Positions 8,565-16,183 of a stretch of 64,000 bases of DNA are shown in pieces; position 1 is the stretch's first letter, and each line of letters begins with the position of its first letter. The position numbers were made by a program, and so were the translations under genes. Source of the DNA: Lentisphaerae bacterium GWF2_49_21 (GTDB taxonomy: Bacteria > Verrucomicrobiota > Lentisphaeria > Victivallales > GWF2-50-93); the NCBI GenBank assembly GCA_001804805.1, contig MHBH01000026.1, positions 1 to 64,000 on the forward strand, written 5' to 3'. The notes below the pieces were generated by a model that worked only from the letters and a program-made list of their open reading frames with translations, searched no databases and was not told the origin of the DNA.

Positions 8565-9908
8565 ATGAAAAAGAAGAATCAGATAGCCAGGGATTATATA
8601 ATAGAGCTCCTTGAAAGCGGAAAGCTGAAGGAGGGCGACAAGCTGCCCGGAGCCCGCGTGATAGCCGAAAAACTCGGTATCTCAATGCTCATCGTCCAGA
8701 ATGCCATCTCTTCGCTCGAACAGGAGAATATCATAAAGAATTATCCGAGGCGGGGCGCGTTCATCAGGGACGACTGGCGCTCCCAGATCATCAACTATAA
8801 TGTAAAGACCAGTTACAACAGGTATCCATGGTTCAGGCGTTTCATGAGCATCGTGGGAAAAAGAGCCCCGGACTTCAGGGTCGTATCGGAATTCTCCAGG
8901 GGCGTCTTCGAAGTCAGGACGACAATCGACAGCCAGCTCGCTCAGCATGAATATATGGATCTGTCTGAACCGTTCTTTGAAATTTGCATGAAGAATGAGA
9001 CTTATTTCTCGAAGGCGGTCACTCCTTTCTCCATAAATGGCAGGATATTCGGGATTCCAATGGTCTTTTCTCCAAGAGTGATGTTCTATAATAAGAAGAT
9101 ACTTGAAAAATCCTGTCTTCCGGAACCAAAGGCCGGATGGACCTGGGATGATTTCTTAAGTTATGTCGACAAGTTGAAGAAAATTCTTCCTCCGCAGGAC
9201 GTCTTTGAATGGAATACCGGAATCAACAACTGGATGAACATCGTGCTCAGATCCGGAGGCTCGCTCATCGATCCTGAAGCCGAGGATCCTGTAAAACTTG
9301 ATTCTCCAGGTACGCTCAAGGGGCTAAAGCTCTGGATCCAGCTGGGGGAAATCCTTGGTTATCCGCCGGGCGACGATATTGACAGAAGAAGCGAGTTCAT
9401 AGGAAAATTCACCTGCGACAAAGCAGCCTTCTTTATTGGATCAAGAGTCTCTCTGATGTTCCTCAGGGAGGCGTCCTTCAATGACTGGGGAACTGTCCAG
9501 CTTCCTGTGATCGAGCCGGGGATGAACTTCAACACGCAGGCCACTGAAGTGCTCTGCGTCAGGAAGGAATGCCCGAAGGATATGGCGCGCCTATTCATCA
9601 AGACCATGCTTTCAAAGCCGGTGCAGGATTTCATGGGAAGCCTGCCGCATGGAATTCCATTCCTGAATTCCGCCGCGGAGGGAAGCATCGACAGGAAAGA
9701 TCCACGCGACATGGCATTCATGAACGAGATCCCGAACATGCGAGGAGAATATTTCGCATGTTATCCGGAATTCTATGAGATCATCGGGACCGGAATGAAA
9801 TATGTCTGGAAAAATCCTGGGGAAATTGATTCCATCGTCAAGGATATCGCAGGAACCCTCAGGACATTGAAGAAGATAGGACTGGTCGGTAAAACCGGGG
9901 AAATTTAA
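8565..9908 (+). CDS. GntR-type DNA-binding domain fused to an ABC-type sugar-binding (SBP_bac_1) domain
   Basis: A 447-residue protein with no signal peptide. Residues 1-70 are a GntR winged helix (ARDYIIELLESGKLKEGDKL, then ISMLIVQNAISSLEQENII, then a wing GAFIRDD). Residues about 85-445 read as an extracellular solute-binding protein of the maltose-binding type: FGIPMVFSPRVMFYNKKILE, AGWTWDDFLSYVDKLKKI, RSGGSLID, KFTCDKAAFFIGS and the terminal helix LRTLKKIGLVG. Usually GntR sugar regulators carry UTRA or LacI-type domains, so a MalE-like sensor kept in the cytosol is unusual. It should sense an intracellular oligosaccharide and control its own promoter and the divergent polysaccharide locus. 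Both domain calls are from recognisable motifs; the ligand is unknown. Confidence 0.85.
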   Translation: MKKKNQIARDYIIELLESGKLKEGDKLPGARVIAEKLGISMLIVQNAISSLEQENIIKNYPRRGAFIRDDWRSQIINYNVKTSYNRYPWFRRFMSIVGKRAPDFRVVSEFSRGVFEVRTTIDSQLAQHEYMDLSEPFFEICMKNETYFSKAVTPFSINGRIFGIPMVFSPRVMFYNKKILEKSCLPEPKAGWTWDDFLSYVDKLKKILPPQDVFEWNTGINNWMNIVLRSGGSLIDPEAEDPVKLDSPGTLKGLKLWIQLGEILGYPPGDDIDRRSEFIGKFTCDKAAFFIGSRVSLMFLREASFNDWGTVQLPVIEPGMNFNTQATEVLCVRKECPKDMARLFIKTMLSKPVQDFMGSLPHGIPFLNSAAEGSIDRKDPRDMAFMNEIPNMRGEYFACYPEFYEIIGTGMKYVWKNPGEIDSIVKDIAGTLRTLKKIGLVGKTGEI

Positions 9909-9944
9909 CCTCAGAACACCTGGAGCAGCTGACGTCGCAAGCAA

Positions 9945-10239
9945 AACTATGAAACCACAGAACACACGGACCACACAGAAGAAAACAACCACGAAACACA
10001 CTAAATACACGAAAAACACAATAGTTAAGGTTTTGCTACGCAAAAACTTAACTATGAGCTTATAAATAAACGTGCATGAAAAACAAGAAGTTGACGGATA
10101 GTATTACTGAAGGCACAGAACAATGGCTTTTTTCGTGTCATTCGTCTGTCCTGAGCTTGTCGAAGGGTGTGTTTCGTGGTTATATTTTTCTGTGTATTCA
10201 GTGTGTTCTGTGATTGGTTCTAAGAAATAAGGGGATTTC
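9945..10239. repeat. Gene-free region with several repeat families
   Basis: The 331-bp gap after the regulator holds no gene. It contains a CACAGAACACACGGACC/CACGAAACACAC-type repeat (about 9950-10020), a 35-bp hairpin with arms ATAGTTAAG/CTTAACTAT and TTTTGC/GCAAAA (10021-10055), a CCTGAGCTTGTCGAAGG motif (10150-10166) and a reverse-orientation CACGAA-type repeat (TTCGTGGTTATATTTTTCTG onward). The same motif classes recur at 12381, 36120, 48640 and 62780. Confidence 0.75.
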
Positions 10240-11223
10240 ATGAAAATGTGCTTCATAGGTTTCCGGGGCCACCACGGCTACGCGGTCGACGGGCTTAAAC
10301 AGCTGCCCGAATTGGAAGTTTCTGCGATATCCGCTGGATGCGCAGACGATCTTGCCCCGCTCCAGGAAAAGTTGAAAGGCGTCGGACGCACCCCTCCGGT
10401 TTCCAATGACTGGCGGAAAATGCTCGATGAGGTTAAGCCTGAAATGGTCTGCATCGACGGACCTTTCGACCTGCATGCCGAAATGTGCGTGGAGGCGATT
10501 AAACGCGGCATACATGTGTTCTGCGAGAAGCCGATCGCTCTTTCCCTGGACGATCTTGAACGTGTAAGGAAAGAATATGGCAGGACAAAGGGCATCCATC
10601 TTTCCTCGATGGTCGGACTCCGCTATGATCCGGCATTCATGTCCGCCTGGAAACAGGTGAAGAAGGGTGCTGTCGGAAAAGTGAAGCTGATCACTACGCA
10701 GAAATCATACGGCCTCGGCAAGCGCCCTGATTTCTTCAAGGTCCGTTCGACGTACGGCGGAACAATTCCGTGGGTCGGCAGCCATTCCATTGACTGGGCC
10801 TACTGGTTCAGCGGATCCAAGTTCAAGTCCGTCTATGCACGACACGACAACTCGGACAATTTCGGCCTTGGCGACATGGAGATGTCGGCCCTCTTCATGT
10901 TCGAGATGCAGAACGGAATACTTGCATCAGGGAATATCGACTATCTCCGTCCGAAGGCGGCGAAGACACACGGCGACGACCGCGTGAGAGTAGCTGGGAC
11001 AGACGGAGTAATTGAAGTAATTGACAGGAAGGTTACATTGATCGACAAGACTGGTGAAAGGCAGATCGAAGCCGTGGCTGACCGACAGATCTTCGTCGAT
11101 TTCGTCAGGCATATACAGGGGAAGTCAAAGTCGCTTGTCGATGCAGAGCAGACATTCGATCTGACGGAGGCGTGCCTGCTGGCCCGCGAGTCCGCCGATA
11201 CCGGGAAAATAATAAATTTTTAA
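10240..11223 (+). CDS. Gfo/Idh/MocA-family NAD(P)-dependent oxidoreductase
   Basis: A 327-residue cytosolic dehydrogenase. The N-terminal Rossmann fold opens MKMCFIGFRGHHG, a variant of the usual GxGxxG. The EKP signature (CEKPIAL, near residue 90) supplies the conserved Lys that binds cofactor and substrate. The second half contains GTIPWVGSHSIDWAYWF, the family helix with the catalytic His. Family members oxidise or reduce sugars, inositols and their derivatives. A good AAGGGG site precedes the ATG. It is followed 20 bp later by a URO-D family gene on the same strand, so the two are likely co-transcribed, with the amidohydrolase after them. The substrate is not predictable. Confidence 0.85.
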   Translation: MKMCFIGFRGHHGYAVDGLKQLPELEVSAISAGCADDLAPLQEKLKGVGRTPPVSNDWRKMLDEVKPEMVCIDGPFDLHAEMCVEAIKRGIHVFCEKPIALSLDDLERVRKEYGRTKGIHLSSMVGLRYDPAFMSAWKQVKKGAVGKVKLITTQKSYGLGKRPDFFKVRSTYGGTIPWVGSHSIDWAYWFSGSKFKSVYARHDNSDNFGLGDMEMSALFMFEMQNGILASGNIDYLRPKAAKTHGDDRVRVAGTDGVIEVIDRKVTLIDKTGERQIEAVADRQIFVDFVRHIQGKSKSLVDAEQTFDLTEACLLARESADTGKIINF

Positions 11224-11243
11224 CGGAGTGAAAAATTTATAAA

Positions 11244-12380
11244 ATGAACTCGATAGAAAGAGTAACTAACGCAATTGCAAGAAACCCAGTCGACAGGATC
11301 CCCCTTGGATTTTATGCGGTTGATTGCGATACCGTTGAAAAGGTCCTTGGCCGTCCGAGCATCATGAGGGACAAGGTCGAGATTCAGCTTTCCCTCTGGT
11401 ACGGGCGCCGCGATGAAGTCGCAGAAAAACTGAAAAAGGATACTGTCGAGTTCTACCGCAAGATCGACTGCGCCGACATTATACTTGCAAAGGAAGCCCA
11501 GATACTCCCTCCAAAAAATTACGAACCGGAATTCCCGGAAAAACTTCCAGACGACAATTATAGGATGAAGGACGGCCGTATCTTCAAGGCGGTCGCGGAG
11601 CACAACGATGTCCAGTGCATCCACGATCCGCGTCCAAGAAAGGAATATTCCGTGAAGGATTTCGAGGACGTATCGGAGCCGAAGCAGCCGGATCCATCGC
11701 AGTTCGAGGTATTTGATCATCTTGTCGCGCAGCTTGGCAAGGACAGATATATCGCTTCTTCGGCAAAATTGGACATAATGCCCATGATCGGAGGAATGGA
11801 GGAGGGGCTGATGATGTATGCGCTCCAGCCGGAGGTCATCGAGGCCTCAAACCGTCAGACGGTCGCCAAGGAGAGGGAGCTTGACCAGTTCAAGATCCGT
11901 CCAGGAACACATGGTGTCCTTGTTGAAAACGACATGGGAGGAACAAACGGCCCTCTGATCTCTCCCGACATGTTCCGCGAACTATGCTTTCCTTACATGA
12001 AACAAAGGATTGAAAGCTTAAAGAGATACAGATCGCAGGTAGTTCTTCATTGCTGTGGCAAGGCCATCCCCCTCATCGAAATGTTCATTGATGCCGGAGT
12101 GGACTGCTACCAGTCGCTGCAGACGACCGCAGGCATGGACGTTGGAATTCTCAAGGGAAAATTCGGTTCGAAGCTCTCGTTCTGGGGAGGAGTGCCAGTG
12201 GAAGAATTGATCGCCGGAACGCCGGACGAAGTGAGGAAATCCGTAAGATACGCGATTGAGAAAGGCGCTCCGGGAAGCGGATTCATCCTAGGCCCGAGCC
12301 ATTCCATCGCCAAGAACACGAAATACGAGAACTTCATGGCGATGCTGGACGAATATGTAAAGCTCAGGGATAAAATTTAG
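11244..12380 (+). CDS. Uroporphyrinogen decarboxylase (URO-D)/MtaA-fold family protein
   Basis: A 378-residue TIM-barrel protein. It opens with the family pattern SIERVTNAIARNPVDRIPLGF and contains VVLHCCGKAIPLIEMFIDAGVD, where the His and Cys match zinc ligands of corrinoid methyltransferases such as MtaA/CmuA, and the closing motif GSGFILGPSHSIAKN. True HemE has different substrate-binding residues and no haem genes are nearby, so this is probably not HemE. Such proteins may move methyl groups or act on sugar derivatives, but their roles in saccharolytic PVC bacteria are not known. It lies between an oxidoreductase and an amidohydrolase. It is one of four URO-D-fold proteins in the window. 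No close Shine-Dalgarno sequence is seen. Confidence 0.82.
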   Translation: MNSIERVTNAIARNPVDRIPLGFYAVDCDTVEKVLGRPSIMRDKVEIQLSLWYGRRDEVAEKLKKDTVEFYRKIDCADIILAKEAQILPPKNYEPEFPEKLPDDNYRMKDGRIFKAVAEHNDVQCIHDPRPRKEYSVKDFEDVSEPKQPDPSQFEVFDHLVAQLGKDRYIASSAKLDIMPMIGGMEEGLMMYALQPEVIEASNRQTVAKERELDQFKIRPGTHGVLVENDMGGTNGPLISPDMFRELCFPYMKQRIESLKRYRSQVVLHCCGKAIPLIEMFIDAGVDCYQSLQTTAGMDVGILKGKFGSKLSFWGGVPVEELIAGTPDEVRKSVRYAIEKGAPGSGFILGPSHSIAKNTKYENFMAMLDEYVKLRDKI

Positions 12381-12489
12381 CCACAGACTTTCACAGACTA
12401 ATGAGGAGGACCATTATTTCTTCTGTGTGTTCCGTGTTTTAAATATTGAATAAACTTTGTGCCTCTGTGCCTTTGTGCGAGAATAAAAA
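12381..12489. repeat. TGTG/CACA-rich dispersed repeat directly before a start codon
   Basis: The gap carries ACAGACTTTCACAGACTAAT and then TTCTGTGTGTTCCGTG and GTGCCTCTGTGCCTTTGTGC, the latter ending 10 bp before the next ATG. The same module appears at 36122-36150 and 62865-62885. No Shine-Dalgarno sequence is present, so the repeat forms the translation initiation region of the amidohydrolase gene. Confidence 0.7.
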
Positions 12490-13266
12490 ATGAAAGAATA
12501 TCATATAATCGACTGCCATTGGCATCCGGCGATAGACGCCAGGACCGATACCGGCTGGTTCGGTCCTGTTGGGAGTATCAGGAAACAGATCGAAACCCTG
12601 CGCCGCGCCGGAATTTCCCAGGCATGCGGGGCCCCGATCGAGAAGATAGAGAAGCCTGCTTCGTTCAGGAAAATCAGGTTGCTGAACGACAAGGCGTTTG
12701 CGCTCCGTGACAAACATCCGGATTTCTACATTCCGGGAATCCATATCCATCCGAAGTTCCCGGACGAATCCTGCTGCGAGATCGAACGCTGCTGCGGAGG
12801 CGAGGGCGTGCGATGGATCGGGGAACTTGTTGGCAGATGGATGGATTACGGTGATGATTTTGCGACCAAGAACGCGCTTCAGATCTTCAGGACTGCCATT
12901 GAATATGACGCTGTGGTGAATTTCCACTGCGGTGATCTCAAGGTGATTGGAAAACTCTGCGCTACGCTTCCGGAACTAAAACTTGTCCTAGCCCATCCGA
13001 GCAGCAACAGGATGGAATTCCTCGAACGGATTAAGATAGTTTCAAAGTTCAAGAACCTGCATCTGGACATTTCAGGCGCGGGAATTGACCGTTTCGGAAT
13101 CCTGCGCAAGGCGATCGATATGGCCGGTACTGACAAGATTCTTTTTGGCACAGACTATCCCATCAACAATCCTGCCGTCTACACTCACGGGGCGAAGCTG
13201 GAGGATCTGTCCGAAAAAGAGAGGAAGCTCCTGTTCGGCGGCAATTTCCTGCGTTTGACAAAATAA
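12490..13266 (+). CDS. Amidohydrolase family 2 (metal-dependent TIM-barrel hydrolase)
   Basis: A 258-residue protein. The metal-binding HxH is in IIDCHWHP (His10, His12). Further ligands are in VNFHCGD (near 140) and LVLAHPSS (near 160), and the catalytic Asp is in LFGTDYPINNP (near 220), ending with the usual LFGGNFLRL. The family includes decarboxylases and lactonases such as 4-sulfomuconolactone or L-rhamnono/fuconolactone hydrolases. Given the Gfo/Idh/MocA gene upstream, hydrolysis of a sugar lactone made by that dehydrogenase is an attractive but unproven role. It is the third gene of a likely transcription unit starting at 10240. Confidence 0.82.
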   Translation: MKEYHIIDCHWHPAIDARTDTGWFGPVGSIRKQIETLRRAGISQACGAPIEKIEKPASFRKIRLLNDKAFALRDKHPDFYIPGIHIHPKFPDESCCEIERCCGGEGVRWIGELVGRWMDYGDDFATKNALQIFRTAIEYDAVVNFHCGDLKVIGKLCATLPELKLVLAHPSSNRMEFLERIKIVSKFKNLHLDISGAGIDRFGILRKAIDMAGTDKILFGTDYPINNPAVYTHGAKLEDLSEKERKLLFGGNFLRLTK

Positions 13267-13288
13267 TAGCATATGGCGAGCTTTATAT

Positions 13289-13468
13289 GAGATCGAAATT
13301 CCTATCAGCAAGCCGGCACAGGGCAATACCCTGCTCACCATAGTCTATAGCCAGTCGAATCGGACGGTTGCGGTCAGCTTCACGGATGGAAAGTCTAAGG
13401 CGCCTTATCTGAAGCCGACGCAGTTCACGCTGGATGAGCTGTTCGGAACCGCTCCGGCGAAGCCCTGA
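13289..13468 (+). pseudogene. Remnant of the C-terminus of a secreted-type protein
   Basis: The frame reads EIEIPISKPAQGNTLL, then TIVYSQSNRTVAVSF, and ends FTLDELFGTAPAKP before TGA at 13466-13468. It is protein-like (balanced composition, strand pattern) but has no start codon. The frame merges backward into the end of the amidohydrolase gene in another phase. It looks like the tail of a lost gene, perhaps a CBM-bearing hydrolase like the one at 1-720. Parent family not recognised. Confidence 0.45.
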
Positions 13469-13509
13469 TCCGGGGTAAACATTTAGCTGGTCGTTTTGCC
13501 TCATGAGTA

Positions 13510-13558
13510 AGGTGGATTTTAACCCGCCTGTTTAAGAATTGTCGGGCTAAAGCCCAAC
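13510..13558. repeat. Two adjacent small hairpins
   Basis: AGGTGG-ATTTTAA-CCCGCCT and GGGCTAAAGCCC lie side by side, matching the paired-hairpin repeat class found throughout the window. The rest of the 13469-13633 gap shows nothing else. Confidence 0.6.
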
Positions 13559-13633
13559 ATACATTTGTCGTACAAAAACCTTTTTATGAAATATTCCTGA
13601 AATCACCTTGAAAGCTGCAGCGTTAATTTTATC

Positions 13634-13655
13634 TTATATGAAGCGTTACATATAA
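13634..13655. promoter_or_regulatory. Inverted repeat upstream of LacI regulator (candidate operator)
   Basis: TTATATG (13634-13640) and CATATAA (13649-13655) form a perfect 7-8-7 inverted repeat ending 24 bp before the LacI start. The position fits autoregulation. The arms differ from the AAACCG-type operator found at 23634 and 33112, which agrees with a different regulator. Confidence 0.4.
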
Positions 13656-13678
13656 ACTGGTACATAATGGAGCAGGCA

Positions 13679-14683
13679 ATGGCGAAGTTGAAACAGATTG
13701 CGGAAAGGACGGGCATGGCGGTGTCCACAGTGTCCGCTGTCCTCAGTGGGAAGGAATACTGCTACGTTTCCAAGGAGAAGAAGGAGCTGGTCCGGAAAGT
13801 CGCGGCCGAGATGGGATACGTCCCGAACCGCATGTCCAGGGGACTCCAGGGGCTCTCCACTGACACTGTCGGCGTAGTCGGTTCACTCTTCGAGACCCCG
13901 GTTTTCAGCATCATGCTCGCACGGCTGAACGAGAACCTCTGGGATGCCGGATACTCGATAATGCACGGAGATTCGAAATTCGATCCATGCATCGAAAGGC
14001 GCCTGATAAATGAATTCATTTCAAGGGGTATTGACGGCCTGATAATCTGCAGTTCCCAGGAGAAAGGGGAGGTCGAAAAGAGCCTTGGAGGACGGATCCC
14101 ATGCGTACATGTGAACCGGCTGAATGATGGCGTCTGCGTCTCCGTCGACAGGGAGAAGGGCGAATTCATGGCGGTTGAACACCTGATATCAAAACATAGG
14201 AAAAAGAAGATAGGCTTTCTTACGGCCTCGGTAGACGGGAACAATGAAAAGTATCTCGGTTATGTGGAGGCGATGAAAAAGCACCGTATCGACTGCCGGC
14301 ATGAGTGGATCATCGAGACGAAGGAGTCCGGACCTGCCATTGCCATGAAGACCGGAGCGGAGAAGATCATTTCGCTGGGGCTTGACGCGGTTGTCGCGAC
14401 AAATGACATCATGGCCGGAAACATGATCAAATATCTCCAGCAGGCGGACTTAAGAGTGCCAGAAGATATCGCTGTTGTCGGTTTTGACGGAGTCGATTAC
14501 ATCTGTTCGCTGATAAGTCCGGAGCTGACGACCGTCAGGCATCCTACGGAACTTGTCGCCGACAAGGCGACGGAACTGCTCATTTCCATGATGAAGGGGA
14601 AAAAGATATCGAAGAAGAAAAATATTATAGAACCGGAACTGATCATTGGCAGGACGTGCGGATGTCATGCAAGAAGCGAATAA
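13679..14683 (+). CDS. LacI-family transcriptional regulator
   Basis: The helix-turn-helix is at the N-terminus (KLKQIAERTGMAVSTVSAVLSG, then the hinge region YVPNRMSRGLQG), followed by a periplasmic-binding-protein-type sensor (about 60-335) with TVGVVGSL, GIDGLIICSS, AVVATNDIMAGNMIKYLQQ and VPEDIAVVGFDGVDY. The ATG at 13679 is chosen over the one at 13667 because GGAG lies 6 bp before it and the protein then begins as LacI members do. The C-terminus ends with a CGCH motif. It lies between the oxidoreductase/URO-D/amidohydrolase unit and a second Gfo/Idh/MocA gene, so it probably controls one or both. The sensed sugar is unknown. Confidence 0.9.
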   Translation: MAKLKQIAERTGMAVSTVSAVLSGKEYCYVSKEKKELVRKVAAEMGYVPNRMSRGLQGLSTDTVGVVGSLFETPVFSIMLARLNENLWDAGYSIMHGDSKFDPCIERRLINEFISRGIDGLIICSSQEKGEVEKSLGGRIPCVHVNRLNDGVCVSVDREKGEFMAVEHLISKHRKKKIGFLTASVDGNNEKYLGYVEAMKKHRIDCRHEWIIETKESGPAIAMKTGAEKIISLGLDAVVATNDIMAGNMIKYLQQADLRVPEDIAVVGFDGVDYICSLISPELTTVRHPTELVADKATELLISMMKGKKISKKKNIIEPELIIGRTCGCHARSE

Positions 14684-14691
14684 ATACGACA

Positions 14692-14806
14692 GCCCTTGCG
14701 GGCTTAATCCTCCTTCGCCAAATGAGCTACGGAGGACAGGCTACGAACTTATGCCAAATTGCATTTGAAATTGCTTGTAGTCAATGTCGCAAGACATGTT
14801 CTTGAA
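14692..14806. repeat. GCAA-loop hairpins and TCCTCCxxxGGAGGA repeat
   Basis: AGCCCTTGCGGGCT, a TCCTCC/GGAGGA inverted element with the phrase GAGCTACGGAGGACA, and a hairpin TGTC-GCAA-GACA (14788-14799) fill the gap. The GTCGCAAGAC hairpin and the GCCCTTGCGGGC hairpin are the same modules that flank lysA at 49163 and 50585. Confidence 0.65.
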
Positions 14807-14848
14807 TTGATATTTTGAGGTTGATAAAATGAGAATAAAAGGAGACAT

Positions 14849-16153
14849 ATGAAAAAGCGTTATGCGATCTGCGGGCTTAGTTGCAGGGGAATCTATCATT
14901 TTCTGTATCCGCTGCTTGGAAAGAATCATAAGGGCGGACCGAACTTCGACAAGACCTCGGAGCTTGTCGGAATCCTCGATGTCGATGAAAAACGTTCAAA
15001 GGAATTCTGCCAGAAGCTTGGGATAGATGTGCCATTCTATTTTCCGAAGGATTTCAAAAGAATGATAAAGGAGCGGAAGCCGGACGTGATCCTGGTTGTC
15101 AGCCAGGACTATTCCCATTGCGAATATATCGTGAAGGGACTGCTTGCCGGATGCGACGTGATAGTCGAGAAGCCGATGGTCATCAGCCAGGAGCAGATAC
15201 GCAAGGTCATTGCCGCCGAGAAGAAGAGCGGAAAAAAGGTCAAGGTGGCTTTCAACTACCGTTATACGCCGACGCACCAGAAGCTGAAGAGGATGATACA
15301 GTCCGGGATGCTCGGAAAAATAACGAACGTCGAGTTCACATACAACCTCGACACCTTCCATGGTGCAAGCTATTTCTACCGCTGGAACCGCGAAAGGGCG
15401 AATACCGGAGGGCTTTGCATCCACAAGTGCACCCACCACTTTGATCTTGTCAACTGGTGGCTTGATGACGATCCAGTGGAAGTCTATGCATACGGCGCCC
15501 TCAATTATTACGGGGCTAAAGGCGCATTGCGTCCGCTTGGTAAAAACGGGAAGCCCCTTTCCCAGACTGAAGAAAAAAAGAACTGTCCGTATTTCCAGAA
15601 GCATTATTCAGGGAAAGTCGATCCGTCGGAAACTCCCACTACTGGATGGGACGGGCTCAATTTGTCCTATGACGTCCAGTATCCCCCGGAGAAGAAGCGC
15701 TACATCTATGACAAGGAGATCGACATAGAGGACACCTATTCAGCCATCGTCAAATACAAAGGAGGCGCCTCGATGGCATATTCATGTAATTTCTCCACCC
15801 CATGGGAGGGATATATCCTTGCAATAAACGGGACGAAGGGGCGCATTGAGATAAAGCATCACAGCGATCCAAATCCTACAGGGAAGACGGATGCCGCCGC
15901 GGAGAAGGGTGAAATAGTGTTCTATCCGCTTTTCGGCGGAAAGAAGATCATCGGGATACCTCCTGTAAAAGGAGGACATGGCGGTGCGGACTTCAGGATC
16001 CAGCAGGATCTCTTCGGCAAACCTTCGCCTGAATCCAAAGAACTTTCATTGATCGCCGGAAGCCATGCCGGCGGGAATTCAGTTGCCATAGGCGAGGCCG
16101 TATGGCGTTCGATTAAGAGCAGGAAACCGGTGGCGATAGGGAAATTCAACTGA
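14849..16153 (+). CDS. Gfo/Idh/MocA-family oxidoreductase
   Basis: A 434-residue dehydrogenase-like protein. The N-terminus KKRYAICGLSCRGIYHF is a Rossmann start with a variant glycine loop, the EKP motif is in IVEKPMVIS (near residue 107), and the substrate half contains KVAFNYRYTPTHQ and GGLCIHKCTHHFDLVNWWL with the catalytic-position His. It is about 100 residues longer than the oxidoreductase at 10240 and is not a close paralogue. There is no signal peptide, unlike the Tat-exported members common in Planctomycetes. A strong AAGGAG site precedes the ATG. It converges with the GH3 gene, with 30 bp between stops. The substrate is unknown. Confidence 0.85.
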   Translation: MKKRYAICGLSCRGIYHFLYPLLGKNHKGGPNFDKTSELVGILDVDEKRSKEFCQKLGIDVPFYFPKDFKRMIKERKPDVILVVSQDYSHCEYIVKGLLAGCDVIVEKPMVISQEQIRKVIAAEKKSGKKVKVAFNYRYTPTHQKLKRMIQSGMLGKITNVEFTYNLDTFHGASYFYRWNRERANTGGLCIHKCTHHFDLVNWWLDDDPVEVYAYGALNYYGAKGALRPLGKNGKPLSQTEEKKNCPYFQKHYSGKVDPSETPTTGWDGLNLSYDVQYPPEKKRYIYDKEIDIEDTYSAIVKYKGGASMAYSCNFSTPWEGYILAINGTKGRIEIKHHSDPNPTGKTDAAAEKGEIVFYPLFGGKKIIGIPPVKGGHGGADFRIQQDLFGKPSPESKELSLIAGSHAGGNSVAIGEAVWRSIKSRKPVAIGKFN

Positions 16154-16183
16154 ATAGTTCTGACAGTTGCATGATTGCGAATA

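Noticed and set aside
9945..10239. Possible tRNA or small RNA gene in the repeat block
   Set aside because: No cloverleaf, anticodon arm or TTCGAxTC loop could be folded; the content is dispersed repeats.
11244..12380. Calling the URO-D proteins HemE
   Set aside because: The metal-site motifs resemble corrinoid methyltransferases, four distinct copies exist, and no haem genes are near.
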